Positions 11,141-23,058 of a DNA stretch of 64,000 nucleotides are shown in pieces. Every line of letters starts with the position of its first letter. Within the stretch, counting starts at the first letter, position 1. This DNA is from Phoronis australis. Lineage: Eukaryota > Phoronida > Phoronidae. The DNA lies in the NCBI GenBank assembly GCA_002633005.1, contig NMRA01000125.1, forward strand, positions 717,566 through 781,565. Reading direction: 5' to 3'. The position numbers were made by a program, and so were the translations under genes. The notes beneath the pieces are model-generated. The model saw only the letters and a list, made by a program, of their open reading frames with translations, did no database searches and was not told the DNA's origin.

Positions 11141-12364
11141 CTGATACAAAACGCGCACAATGTTGCGTGGAACGAGCCCCAGTATTCAGTGATTTAACTC
11201 AGTGATTTGAACTAGGTTTCATTGAAAGTGGGTTGTAAGGAACAAAAATGGGTAACGTCGCAGTCAGTGATGATTAATATGCGCTTTTTATGCGACGTAG
11301 CAAAACGTTTAATATACCAAAGGTCTTTATCTGTCTACAACCACGCGTGTTGTTGACAGCGAGCTGCAACACAAAAATGGCACCTCAGGGGGCACGTGGC
11401 TTTACGTCCATTAATACTAGACTATCCAATCTCTGTCTTTTTATATGTGCTTCGGACATAGGAACCTGGTTCTAGTTCCGACTAACGATCATTTAACAAA
11501 AACCAATTTTCATTGATTTTTATCTTAAAATATAATAGAAAGAGAAAGTGCATGTTTTTGAAGTCCGCAAGACCCCCAGTCAGCTTTTTTCCTACTGTTG
11601 CCCCTTTAAACTATCGAGCTAGACGCGGTATGAGCAAAATGACCGTGTTCTTTCAGAGTGGCAAAATATTTTTTATTTCACCACCTAGGCCTACCATTTT
11701 ACGCATACACGGCACGGTTTGATCAGTTGTTATCACCACTATTTCAGACAGGTTTGACATCATAGGAAGAATTATATTTCTTTCAGCGTTTAGCTCTTCA
11801 AAACACGTTCTACCAGAAACTGTCGTTCGTAACTGAGGTAGTAAACACAACCTGTCGGCATCAGAAACTTTGGTCTTGTCCCTTTCGTGAGGAGCATTAG
11901 CCATGACTCCAAAGCAATGAAACACTGGCTGAATTAAATCAAGCTATCGTGCATTAAAACGGGTGTTTTTCTATCAAATTGGCTTCCGAAATTGAATACG
12001 CTGTCGCTGTTTCTGTTTTGCTTACGGGTACCAAGGGAAGTGTGTTTACTGTAATGCCGGACACACAATTGGGTGTTACATCTGACCGCCCACAAAAGAT
12101 TGCAAGAACGCTTTAACAATAACAAACGTGTTACCTGATCATGGAAACTCCCTTCGCCTGAAATTGAAACTGTACGGGGTACATGTTTGACTATACCAAG
12201 AAAGTACCCAGATTAAAATACAATAGAAAGCACACACGGACACATCTATAAATTCGAGCTGGCACATTTGATAGAATTTAATTCAAATAATCCCAGAACG
12301 CGTTAAGTGTATGAACCGTTTTCCTCCATGTGGCAAATACCATGCAGCTCACAAAATATGACGT

Positions 12365-12555
12365 CGGTTTCGTAAAATGTAACTATGGTACATTTCTCGA
12401 CTGTGCATTCCACGTAAATTGTAGCAATTACATAAAATGTAACGACTTGTTACAATTTAGGAGAGGCCTAGCAACGCAAAATGTAACAATGACGTAAAAT
12501 GTTACAGTTGTTACATTTCACAAGTTTTTACATTTTACGGCGTATCACGGCCCCC
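12365..12555 (-). repeat. right terminal inverted repeat of the 2-kb element
   Basis: Inverted partner of 10529-10705. It ends GGCGTATCACGGCCCCC at 12555. Confidence 0.7.
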
Positions 12556-13224
12556 TGTTGCGTTAACAATGCCTTCAATTTCTGTGCCGGAATCGTCTGA
12601 TTTTATATTTAGGTTTGCGTGTTTTACGTAAATGCACATGTCGTGTTAACATTCAAACTTAATCAGAGGTTTCGCAGACGCTAACCTTTTAACCTCCAAA
12701 AGGCCATAACTTGTTTTAAAGTGGGCGTTCTGGCTTGAAAGTTTACAAGTGAACTAGTGGTTTCCAGATTACATTAAACCGGTTTTACGATGCACCTACG
12801 CCAATAATTGCAATCGAATTTCAATCTATTTCTTTAGTCTAAGTATCATTTATAACGCAAAAGCTTTAGTTACCAACGTCAAAATTGCAGAAAATCAATT
12901 TATGTATTCATATTCTGCTTTGTGTCTTTATTAAGAGAAGCGGACTTCCGAGGATATAACTGCATCTATTTAGGAAGATGAATAAATTCTCAATAAGAGC
13001 AATGCACTGTATGTTTTCCACTTTTGACCAAACAACTGAAATTTAGTCTCAAGAAATGGTACTTAGAGTCTTGAAGACACCTCCATTCGTAGCACTGGTC
13101 TTAAAGCGACATTAAATCAGTGCTTTCTTTCACAAAGCAAATTTTGATATAGATAACTTTCCGTTATAAAACTGTTTTTCAGTTTAACTGACATCTCTGG
13201 CAAAAGGATACTTCTCCGGACCAA
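12556..13224. other. non-coding, nothing recognised
   Basis: AT-rich, with stops in all frames. No repeat copy was noticed. Confidence 0.5.
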
Positions 13225-13473
13225 GGGCCCATTCCAAGAAAACTGACTTTACTAAGAATAAATCTTAAATTTCTGACAACTTCAAGACAAATTTTAAATT
13301 TGTCTCAAGACCGTTTCAAGAAAGAGATCTTAAGTTTGACTAAAGTTTTTGACTTATGTTTTGTGTTAAGTTTGACTATCTTACCGGATATGGAGGTTTC
13401 AAAGTTTGAAAGCTGAGACAAATCTTAGACTTAAATAAAAATGAACTTAACTCAATTTCTTGAAACCTGCCCC
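13225..13473. mobile_element. MITE-like element with GGGCCC..CAAGAAA ends
   Basis: The left end, GGGCCCATTCCAAGAAA, and the reverse complement of the right end, GGGGCAGGTTTCAAGAAA, are similar. They bracket 249 bases full of TTAAGTTTGACT / AAGTCTTAG-like inverted words. There is no coding frame. The style (G/C-rich tip followed by GTTTC-(A/T)-TGAAAC) is shared with pieces at 21541-21693, 29140-29345 and 31370-31506. Confidence 0.45.
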
Positions 13474-15080
13474 AAGCTTTTAAAATTTAAAGTCAGGGTT
13501 GTGACCGCTTTAAATGATGGGAAGTCACACGGATGGATGACACTTAACTTCGTGATGCTTGACGTTGTCTTTTCTTAGAACGTTCTGAAAGCAAAATGAT
13601 TCAGGGTTGTGTAAGGGTAAACTATTATAGTGGTGCAATCAATAGTGGTAACTCGTGACATGGCTATATGAGGGCCAGTTTTCATACTGTTTTTCAACCC
13701 GTCCAAGAGTTAAAATGGCACATGCATTGATAAAACGTTGCTTAATGAGCCATACTCGACTATGGGAAATGAATGCCTTGTTATCATGGGGTTGCTCCAA
13801 CTGTGCGCTGCTGAAAAACTTCGTGCTAGTGGCGAGACAGTCATGGGAACGTCAATTAAAATAACAAAATTGTAACCAGTAAAAATTTCTCTGCATAATC
13901 TACGCGCTCCTTCTGCTTGGCCTTTCAGGAAATACGTCTACCGACACTAGGTTCGATCCTTGGCCACGTATTTTCAAACATCTTGATCCACATCCAGTTC
14001 CTATAATGTGTATATGGAAAACGTTCTTCAGGCAATGATTTAATATTGTACCACCACTCAATTTTGTACTGAAGCCAATGCGCAAATTTTCGTTAATGGA
14101 CATCAGATTGTTAAATTTCGGAGACAACCGTCATTCAAGGTACAGGACACGGATGTGTTGTCGTACGCATGACCGACAGTAGACGTCTAGCTGACGGCTG
14201 GCGGACGACTGCTGATAGCTGGTGATACCTTCTTTAGACGACTGATGCCTTGCTCCGGGTTTGGGCGGTACTCCTACAGAAGAGGCACATGGGACTTGCA
14301 GGCAGAGAGCTTGCCTTTTTCACCTGTGGGTGCCTTACAAAATCGAGCCTTTTGACTTCTGACAAAATTCGCCAGGAAAGGATGCATTTTCTGACAACAT
14401 TTCCAAAACGGTTCTCATGACTTCGAAGCTAAGCGTTCCCTTTGAATTATCTCCTACAAAACTCTGGTGTTTCTGGGACAAATCCCTTTCGAAAGAGTGA
14501 CTTTTTTGTAGAGTGTGTTATGTTAAATGGCTGGATATCCTGATTTTCCACCTCCTACAAAATGTAGTCGAGTACCACCCGTGCCTTTTGACGTCCTCCC
14601 GATGCCAGAAGCCGCCTCAGCTCGTTTGACAAAGTATTCGGTCGTATGGTCTGTAGTGTATTACGTTGTGCAAGTTAAGGTAAAATTCAGCACTGCTGTC
14701 CAACGGATCAATGATTGCACATGATATAGCCGCGAAAAATGGTCTAAAATTTACAAGTGATCCTAATTTTCCCCAACTCAAAAAGTCTCAGAATAAATCT
14801 GTAGTGACGATTTGCCGAGTCCAAATGCTGTGCAACTGAAGGAAGTCTTGAGTTAAATTGCCCGTTGAAATAACTGCCGTTAATCGCAATGTGACGAAAC
14901 CCGTGGTGTATTGCTTCGATTTTTTCCAGTTAAGTCGTTTCTTGAATAGGTTCAGAAAATATTGAAGATACTTGTGCAATACTCTAGGCTGTCACCGCCA
15001 TTTAGTGCATATTACATGTACATATGCGCGTGTCTAGGTCTATGGGCCCACACATGAAACAGGCTATAACCTTCGGAACC
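13474..15080. other. non-coding; one weak tRNA B-box-like string
   Basis: GGTTCGATCCT at about 13950 resembles an internal RNA polymerase III B box, but no matching A box or cloverleaf could be made. The remaining frames (75 codons or fewer) have no recognisable product. Confidence 0.4.
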
Positions 15081-15286
15081 CTTCGGGCATTTTCATAGTC
15101 TCAAATTTCCCCCTCGCTGGAGGTAACCGCGTGCAGACTTCAGTAATGTGACTTCCAAACGGGATTGGGTCTGCACACGCGCAGATAATGTTCACCTTCG
15201 TGGGAAAGTTTGATTCTACAAAATAACCTACAGCCGTAAGTGTTGCGAACGCTGAAGAAAATTTGAGGCTACGAAAATACCTGATG
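15081..15286. mobile_element. MITE family C, copy 1 (GGTATTTTCGTAGCCTCAAATTT ends)
   Basis: The left end (CGGGCATTTTCATAGTCTCA then AATTT) and the inverted right end (AAATTTGAGGCTACGAAAAT then ACCTGATG) are terminal inverted repeats of about 28 bases around a 206-base element. Related copies lie at 46151-46347 (best preserved), 45988-46150 (left part) and 16995-17050 (right end only). Confidence 0.6.
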
Positions 15287-15412
15287 ATGCGCGAATTATG
15301 GTCTACATGAGTACTTTTCATTGGGCCCACCCCGAGTATCAACGTACCTTCAAATTTGCTCTCGCGATGTTTCGTTTCTGCGCATGTGCGACCGCTATTC
15401 TTATCAGGGAGT

Positions 15413-15455
15413 CATACATGTACATGTACATGTACATATATGTAGGCAGGCTAGG
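15413..15455. repeat. TACATG tandem tract
   Basis: Several consecutive ATGTAC hexamers, then ATATATG. This is the densest local example of the TACATGTA palindrome scattered over the window. Confidence 0.7.
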
Positions 15456-15472
15456 GATTGAGCTCGCTGGTT

Positions 15473-16062
15473 CACTGCGTGCCGCTAGGTGGTCAGTAGC
15501 CAGCACCCAGGTATCACTTTGATTTTCCTCGGGAAATTTTTTTTACACCGGCGATTGTGATTGGCTAGTCGAATTCTCAAACGCAAACTAACTGGCATGA
15601 CTGATAGACATAAGTGTAAATGTGGCCTGTTCTACAGACAAATCGGTGGAGTTCCTGATTTTTCTGTGTTTATTTGATACTTAAAATTTATGTTGAGGAA
15701 ATGTGAATCCTAGAAATTGTGGTTGCGCCTTTTCGGAGTTCATCTTTCTGCGATCGATGACTTTTGTTAAGATACTGTCCTGCATTCATACAGTGTGAAT
15801 AACACACCGGTTAAATCGGCCAGATATGTGTTTATTGTACATGTATGTGCTTCAAGCACGCGGTTATTAAACATCACTGCAGAAACGAAATAGTTGCTGT
15901 TACGCCACTTGCATGACAAGGCTAAAAATCGTTCACAGTCCGCTATTTTTTCACGGTGTTGTAAAGCTAACCAATGACTGCTGAGGTTACATCAACCAAT
16001 GCTAAAGTGCCTGCCACTGCGTGATACCTGCGTGCTGGCTAGGTACGTAGGGAACCAGCGAC
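15473..16062. mobile_element. hAT-like MITE, copy 1, flanked by a target-site duplication
   Basis: A 590-base element with inverted ends CTCGCTGG ... CCAGCGAC is flanked by the direct repeat GGGATTGAG at 15464-15472 and 16063-16071. Each arm also carries GCCAGCAC.CAGGTATCAC near its tip. The body is about 80-90 percent similar by eye to 44749-45328, with long shared stretches such as GATTGGCTAGTCGAATT and ATGACTTTTGTT. There is no coding frame, so it depends on a transposase elsewhere. An 8-9 base duplication is typical of the hAT superfamily; the assignment is inference from that. Confidence 0.85.
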
Positions 16063-16071
16063 GGGATTGAG

Positions 16072-16994
16072 ATACGTAGCGCCCTCGTGTGATAACAGTG
16101 CCATCGCCATGACACCAGTAGACTGTAACACGAAGAGTACTGGCACTTGTCTTTTGCCTTTAGTCAAAAATTGTAAACAATTGTTTTTTGCCTTCGCGTT
16201 ACTCGGAAAGTTTTGTCTTCTGATAATTCGAGCACATTATGGATTGACAAATTTTCTGACTTTCAATCCAAGTTAGATTTCAGTGAAACAGGCCGAACAA
16301 TTTGTTGACAAAGGCTAAAATACTGTTCGAGAAATGGGCCCTAGGAATTGATGGTGTGTAGATGTCATTGCGCATTACCGAGTTCCTACATGTATGTATA
16401 CATTACAACAATCATGGGGTCTTCAACGTTTCTACCGGAAAGGAGAGTGGCACCGTTGTTAAATTGACTCTATCTTCTGCTGAACCATACTAGCGTTTAG
16501 TGGAGAGAAAAACATCGATATGTTCCAGTAGAACTTCATTCGGTCGGTACGCACACATTGGTTGAGTTCACAAATCAACATTTTCGACTACCCTGTTGCG
16601 AGTATTACACCGATCAATTTGCTACCATGAAGTGTAAGACAGTCGCCTTATGCAGGCGTTAAATAGTTACAGGGACTCCTTTCAGCGGAGCCTTTCACAG
16701 TGCACTCTTGAACAGTAAACGTACACCAATTCGTCGTTCGCTGTCTCGCTTAATTTGATTTTATATGCGAAAAAGACTGCTGAATTTGAAGTATATTCTT
16801 ACAATATAGCCAATGAGACACTGGATGAACATGTGCTTGCCGTTGAAAATGCCTTTGACTGAACCTACAGTAGTTAGGCATTGTGGATAACGCAAGGAAG
16901 AAAGTCGAGAACGAATTTTTAAACCTGCTAGGGCGAAGCCATGGTTTTTAGCAGTCTCTTGATGGAATTTATTTGGCGTTGACATTGAAGTCTA
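16072..16994. other. non-coding, nothing recognised
   Basis: Short frames only, on both strands. No repeat copy was noticed. Confidence 0.5.
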
Positions 16995-17050
16995 CACCTG
17001 TGCTATTATGAACCTCGAAGGGAAATTTAAAGCTACGAAAATACCCGAAG
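16995..17050. repeat. right-end fragment of MITE family C
   Basis: GGGAAATTTAAAGCTACGAA followed by AATACCCGAAG matches the right terminal repeat of the 15081 and 46151 copies. No matching left end was found. Confidence 0.45.
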
Positions 17051-17081
17051 TTTTCCGGCAGTAGTTCCCTTACTGAGTATC

Positions 17082-17462
17082 AATCTCAGACCGTTCAAAA
17101 CAAATTTATCCTGACTCATAGCTCGTGGTATAAAATGAAGTACTTGTAACTATTACGACTGTTCCTCTAAAATCCCACACAGCGCTACCAGGGCACGTCG
17201 AACTGGTAAATTTCCAAATGAAATAAATCATGGTAGCGGCGGTGAGTCTCCTTATTAAGAAAATTAAGAAANAATCTCAGACCGTTCAAAACAAATTTAT
17301 CCTGACTCATAGCTCGTGGTATAAAATGAAGTACTTGTAACTATTACGACTGTTCCTCTAAAATCCCACACAGCGCTACTAGGGCACGTCGAACTGGTAA
17401 ATTTCCAAATAAAATAAATCATGGTAGCGGCGGTGAATCTCCCTATTAAGAAAATTAAGAAA
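17082..17462. repeat. 190-bp direct duplication across a single N
   Basis: Bases 17082-17271 and 17273-17462 are near-identical copies that differ at about four positions (for example CTACC/CTACT and AAATGAAA/AAATAAAA). They are separated by one N at 17272. Near-identity, an exact junction and the N together suggest that two overlapping contigs or two haplotypes were abutted instead of merged, rather than a true tandem repeat. Confidence 0.85.
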
Positions 17463-20400
17463 TCAATGAAGTCTTTTCGCACAAAACTCACGTGTAATTA
17501 GGAACGTTAACTCGCCGTATAAGGAAAAAAGCAAAATACAAAGGCTTCTACCATAAAACTAGAACGGCGCAGAGTAAGCTTGAACAATAGTTTAAAAGAG
17601 CACAGATCATCTCATAATGGCACTTCTTTGATTAAAGTGTCCCTTGATGCCGCTTTGTCGAAGTAAACAGTTTACCTTTACAAGCGCACTGTCTTCTGGT
17701 GTTATTTTGTCAAGCAAATGCGCACCACTGGCGCAAGTTTACTGTTGTAACTATTATCGTACAAACAACATTTGTCTTCGTATTTTGTAGCTAATACGGA
17801 AAGTTACAGGGGTTTATAAAGTCCGCCGAACGGACTACATGTACAGTGTATGTCTATATTGATAACTGTGACTGAATTATACATGTACATGTATGTGATT
17901 TACTTTTACTTTAACTTCAATTGTGGATAACATTTGGAAATGTGACCACCTGGCAATGCTCATACATGAGCTCCAGGAAATATGCTCAGGTGCAACGAAA
18001 AATGCTCCTCTTTCCCAAAAAACGTTATTTTATTCTTTGAGGTAATCAAATTACGGGCACTGACCGTTTAATTATGAATGCCTGTGCGGTGGCTAGAGCA
18101 TCAAATTAAATTGACCATACGGCGTGTTCCAGTTTAGAGTTTGTCGAAATTTCATTTGCGACTTCTAATAGATCGCCAACAAGAGTTATAGGAAAGTATT
18201 CGACTCTGCTTTAACATGGTTGTGCCCTTGGGAAATTAGGACACCGTGCTTTCACTGAATTAGCCGAGAAATTGAAACCCCACCCGGAGCGTAAGCACCG
18301 TTAAAGGGACCCATCTGTTTGGAGATGTATACGTCACAGTTCCGCCGAGTTTCCCCGTAACACAATTTTTTAGGACTTTAAACGCCAGTGGATCATTTGA
18401 CGGAGAATTTAATCGGAAAAGCACCCTGAGGGAATCAGGCCATCAAAAGATCGACCATTTGAGCTACATGTACACGTTATGAACATGTATATGCCCTCTA
18501 CGCAAGTGTATCTGTAATTTTTCGATTGCAAAAGGAATTCGACTTAGTTTTCATTCTTGAAATTTACCAGAGTTAAGTATTTCCTATCAAGTGACCTTTT
18601 TGACACTTAGTGAATATAGGTTTACAAAATTGTGAGTGAGTTCATGCTCTACATACAAAATAACAGTACTTTGGTCTTGAAATATTTTCCTCAAATATCT
18701 TCTATGAAAAGAAAAAGAAATCAGATACGGGAATGGTGAACATACCAGACTGTTTTTTTCCGTTTTGAACTTACGCAACTCAGCTCATTGTCGTATCTGT
18801 ACCACGTAATCGTGACGTTATAGACGTCTTGATCACGTGTTACACTAACTTCTGGGCCCGTGGTCATAACAGTTACTGTATGCGCCTCTCAGGAATAATG
18901 ACGTCGCATGTTAATGTGGAACAATGCACCTGACGGGATGGAACAGTCAAACTTATCCAGTGGATAATTTTGATGATTTATGCAACTTACCCCTGGTTAC
19001 CATTTGTGCCAGTTAGTCCACATAATAGCCATCACTCATGGCCCATCCATTTTGTTCATTTCTGGGAACGCTTCAGATGCCCTAACAGTGCTTTAAACCA
19101 GATAAAATTCTAAATCGAAAATTTATTTTTGTATGTAACGGTTTTCTATTTCACACTGTTCAGAGTAATTACATGTATCTAACATTAATTCTGTCAAAAG
19201 TACTCTATTGAGTGAGTTTGAATGTTAGTCATTTCTTAGTGGTGAGATGTGATTTTTTATAGGAAATGGATGGTGCGAACGGCTTATAAACATTTGCACT
19301 TCGATTGGATGAAGGGTCACAAGTACGTCTAATTTAAGACATGGTCCTTGGCTACACCCGCTAACATGTGTATACTGTCAAATATACCACTGTTGTGCGC
19401 CAAAACCCCAACGTCGTGAAGTGTCTGTGAATGAAAGTAGTCGCATACGGTTCTTGTCAACTCGGCTCGATTTGAAGTTTTGTTATACATTGTACATATA
19501 CGAAAATAGCTTTCGTAGTGCGAAATAGTCGATTATATTTGGATTTACGAAAACAAGAAATCCAAACTAGATCACCCGCGTGGGTATGAATATCGTGTAC
19601 CTTGTAACTTGAAGATTCCTCGAACAGGTTGTGCCCTAATTTGTTGTATCCTTTATGTACATGTAAACACATAATCGTACACAACGGAATATCGAAAATG
19701 CAGATTTTGTATGTTGCAGTTTTATGGAAGGAATCGAATATACCCAATCGTATACGTTTATTCATAAGGGCATCCTGATACTTTTTTATGGAGTTCGAAA
19801 CAAAAACCGTTCAGAAAACCATTAGTAAAACGAGGTTTTCGTGAAAGTTAATCAAAGGTTGACACGCCATCGTAATTTTACGGTAACGTAGTTTTGTAAT
19901 TTCACGTAATTCAAATCAGCGAAACTTCTTCTCATGGGAATTTGGACGTTGTAAAGGGCTTAATTGAAGCGGCTTTGTCACGTCCCTGCTACTTTTTTCG
20001 CATAAGGTTTAGGAAACGCATGACTGAACCCAATTCATCGGTGATTACTAAACTGCCAGTATACACATTCTACTTTTAGCGGAGATCGCCTAAGTCGTAA
20101 TAATTATTGTAATTTCACGGGTTGCAGCATTTAATTTTTTTCTGAAAATCAGACAAATGAACGTGTATCCTAAGAGACCAGAGTGGAAATTAGAATGTCG
20201 CGACAAACAGACAGACAGCCTCCTCTTGGCACAGAGCAAATTACCCACCGACTAAACTGCAGAGGTTCGAACAATGTCACCCGACGTACACCTCGGGTGT
20301 TTTGGTAGCAACAAATTATCTCTTGCTGGTGATCAATATATACTCGTTTGCAAACTTCACTTTTACCATAACAGCAGATGGATTTAATCAAGAGAAGGTT

Positions 20401-20640
20401 GAAATTATGGCTAAACGCTGCTGATGTATATTATTAGGGGCGGAGAATTTGAACGATGAACGATTTCTTATTTCGCCTGTTTCTAGACATTCCTGCAATA
20501 CTTACGTTGGCATCCCCATGAAGTAGATTCGCTACGACACTTAAAAGTTTTATTACAAGGTATTTTTGCGAGATTTCTCGTTCCATGTCTTTTTAAGACC
20601 CAAAATTTGTTTTAGTTAACACCGAATATCATGCTAAGTC
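17463..20640. other. non-coding, nothing firm
   Basis: Three kilobases of AT-rich DNA with short frames (102 codons or fewer, e.g. - strand 19457-19765) lacking recognisable domains. ACATGTACATGTA occurs near 17881. No repeat boundary or RNA-like structure was found. Confidence 0.5.
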
Positions 20641-21085
20641 AAAGATGCTATGTCTCATTAAAACAGTGAATATTTAAATTTGCAGTTAGCGCCACCTTGT
20701 AACTTCCTGGAGAACTGTCTGTACAGGTATAATCAGGAAAAGAAACAACTTGTAAATAAAGTGCGGTTTAAAAACAACAACAACAACTGATACACTGAAA
20801 AACAAGTGGGAACATATAAAAACCCTAGTAATTTCAAATATTACGCAATCGTTATTTGATAGTGAAATGAACAAACCATAAAAAACTGTGTCTTGTTTTA
20901 TTAGGGTAACGATGACACATTTCCATACCCATTTACATAAAATAGTCTCGCAAAACGAGACTTTCGCGAGGCTATAATGGTAACTTAGGTTCCCAGATGG
21001 TTTCCGCCACAAGGGAGGATTCGGGGTTGTTTGTAAACTAGTACTTCATTTGCATATTCACAGTTTAATGAGACATAGCATCTTT
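20641..21085. mobile_element. MITE-like element with AAAGATGCTATGTCTCATTAAA ends
   Basis: AAAGATGCTATGTCTCATTA then AA at 20641 is repeated in inverted orientation, ending at 21085. Similarity extends about 35 bases (…CAGTGAATAT). The 445-base element has a CAACAACAAC tract and a 108-codon reverse frame that is hydrophobic but unrecognisable. Flanks TAAGTC / TAAGAC could be a decayed target duplication. Confidence 0.65.
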
Positions 21086-21540
21086 AAGACTGAAGACGAA
21101 TTAAAGCTCACAAAAATACCATCTCATGAACAAAAGTACGTTTTTGGTCTTCCTTCGATTTTAACTGACACAAATTAAATCGGGTAACATACAGTGTAGG
21201 TGAACACACAAATTTCGCTTTGGTTACTTGCTGCGAATTCACATAACTAAGCGAGGTGGTTTGTGGAATACGTTTCAATAATGATCTTGACCTTGAGACT
21301 CTAAACATTTTGGGGACAACTGGGATCTCTTAATGTGTGAAGACCCTGGTATGGTTGGAAAATTTCGTTTCACATGTGCCGGTGAGTGGCACTGCATTGT
21401 CTCTACGGTTTTTGTCGGCTCTCGAATCGAAAGCGGACGATTTTCAATGTCACATTGTTTATACACGTTAGACTTTGAACAAGATCAACGGAATTTGTTC
21501 TTCAAGAGTTTACACCAAACGTCCAATCTTAAACCTACTC
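21086..21540. other. non-coding, nothing recognised
   Basis: Overlapping 60-70 codon frames on both strands and no domain. Confidence 0.5.
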
Positions 21541-21693
21541 CGTAGCAGGCTAACTTTCTGTCTTGCGTTAGACAAACTTCGGTCTTAATTTTGGTCATAA
21601 GAAATCCCATGAAACCCCGGGCTAAAACATTTTGGTCTCAAGTTAGCCTGCTTTCGGTCGAAGTTAAAACAGAACATGTTTCATGAAACGGGC
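21541..21693. repeat. foldback repeat with TTTCATGAAACGGGCACC end
   Basis: GCAGGCTAACTTTCTGTC at about 21546 is partly inverted at about 21640 (AAGTTAGCCTGC). The right tip is GTTTCATGAAACGGGC. It is similar in style to the element at 13225-13473. Confidence 0.4.
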
Positions 21694-23058
21694 ACCTGTA
21701 ATTCTTTAAAGCCATGATTTTTAATATATAAATTATCTGGGAATGACAAACCTCGTATGGAGTGACGTCGGGTTAAAGCGTTACTGAATTCATGTTCATA
21801 AACTTAAAATTAATTAAGCGATGTTACCGATGAAAAGTTGTAGTTGACAACAACAGCCGTAGGTTTGCAATCAATAAACGGCTGTTATAACGTGTAACAT
21901 AGGTGTTTCCAGTTCTCGGCACACTTGCAATTAATGTGATTGCTAAACAGGGCATGTGTTTAATCGCTACCAACTACGTGTCCGTGTGTTGGCCCCGAAG
22001 TAGTGGGCGTGCATGGGTTGATAGCCGGTAGCTTTGGTGGTGATGCTTGATGACGCTGTTGTTTAGAACATGCTGTGACGTCATTTAGTGCTGTAATTTA
22101 TAATCACGTCCATATCGCACACGTGCCTTTGTGTAGTTCGAAGCGAAATCAAATGCAAATGTGAGCATTTTTTGTGCTTCGTTTTTTTCGAGTCACAAAG
22201 TTCTTACATACAGGTACGGCGTTAGGCTACTGTTCTTCATGACCGCCATTGAAATGCTGTAGAGCGCAAGGCTAGTTGCCGACGTGAAAGTGAAGTCGGT
22301 GCTCTCTTATCGACACGTGCATTCGAGTAGTTACGTTAGCAATGTGAAAAGGGAGAAAATACTCGTTGAAAAAGTATTCGGTAGGTCTGACTTGTTATAA
22401 GACTGATATCAAAGTCGCTAAATATCTAAACTACAATGTAACAGTGAGTGCAAACGCCCTCCATTTTTTGTTCGCACTCCAAACTTTGCAACTTAACTCG
22501 ACGTTTTGAAAAACATCCTGTCGAAAAAATCCGTTAAACGTTGCTCTAGCCGAATGACGTATTGGGATGCATTGGAACAGTTCAGTGGAAATTTCACAGA
22601 AGATTTGACACTTATACTGTTTACGTACTCAACAACTACGGTAAAAATTCGGAAATTTATAGATATTTTGAGCCTGTCCTAAATTTTGGAAGCAGGCAAT
22701 ATTGGCCGTCCGAAATTCGAAAAATGTGAGAAAGACCGGAAAATCGGCCGTGTCCGAAACCTTAGAAGTTATGGGAACGAGTGCCGACAACATTTTGGTT
22801 TGCTGTTTTAGACCGTTTTAACATCCCCGCAAATTCACACGATGTCCTCATAAACGTAAACAGCTATGTTACTGACTCTGAACACAATCGACTTACCAAA
22901 CTTTGTAATAGGAAATATATTTATTTGACTGATTATTCGTAATTATATCCATTGGTGCTCAACGTCTTCACATTAAACTGTTCGCACACCCAACAGACGA
23001 CGCAGCTGCTGTATAAGTAACACTGGATTGTTTCTGGGACAGCGAGTGCGAAATACTT
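21694..23058. other. non-coding; decayed TTCGGAAA-type repeat
   Basis: The 22640-22745 stretch has AATTCGGAAATT and GGCCGTCCGAAATTCG words like those at 2.9-3.3 kb. Nothing else was recognised. Confidence 0.4.

Larger units (their letters stand above)
10529..12555. mobile_element. 2.0-kb non-autonomous element with long terminal inverted repeats
   Basis: The left arm (10529 to about 10705) and right arm (about 12365-12555) are imperfect inverted copies of roughly 170-190 bases. Both begin GG(T/G)GGCC-TGATACGCCGTAAAATGT. Both carry GTTGCTAGGCCTCTCCTAAA and repeated forms of AAATGTAACA, and both end near ACATTTTACGAAAC. The 1.65 kb between them codes for no recognisable transposase. Its frames are under 95 codons and include a TTA/CTA-rich simple repeat. 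No target-site duplication was obvious at the borders. It is most likely an internally deleted DNA transposon or large MITE; the superfamily is unknown. Confidence 0.75.

Noticed and set aside
10994-11197. Tyrosine-rich frame
   Set aside because: Product of a TTA/CTA simple repeat.
13915-13975. B-box-like GGTTCGATCCT suggesting a tRNA
   Set aside because: No matching A box at proper spacing and no cloverleaf stems.
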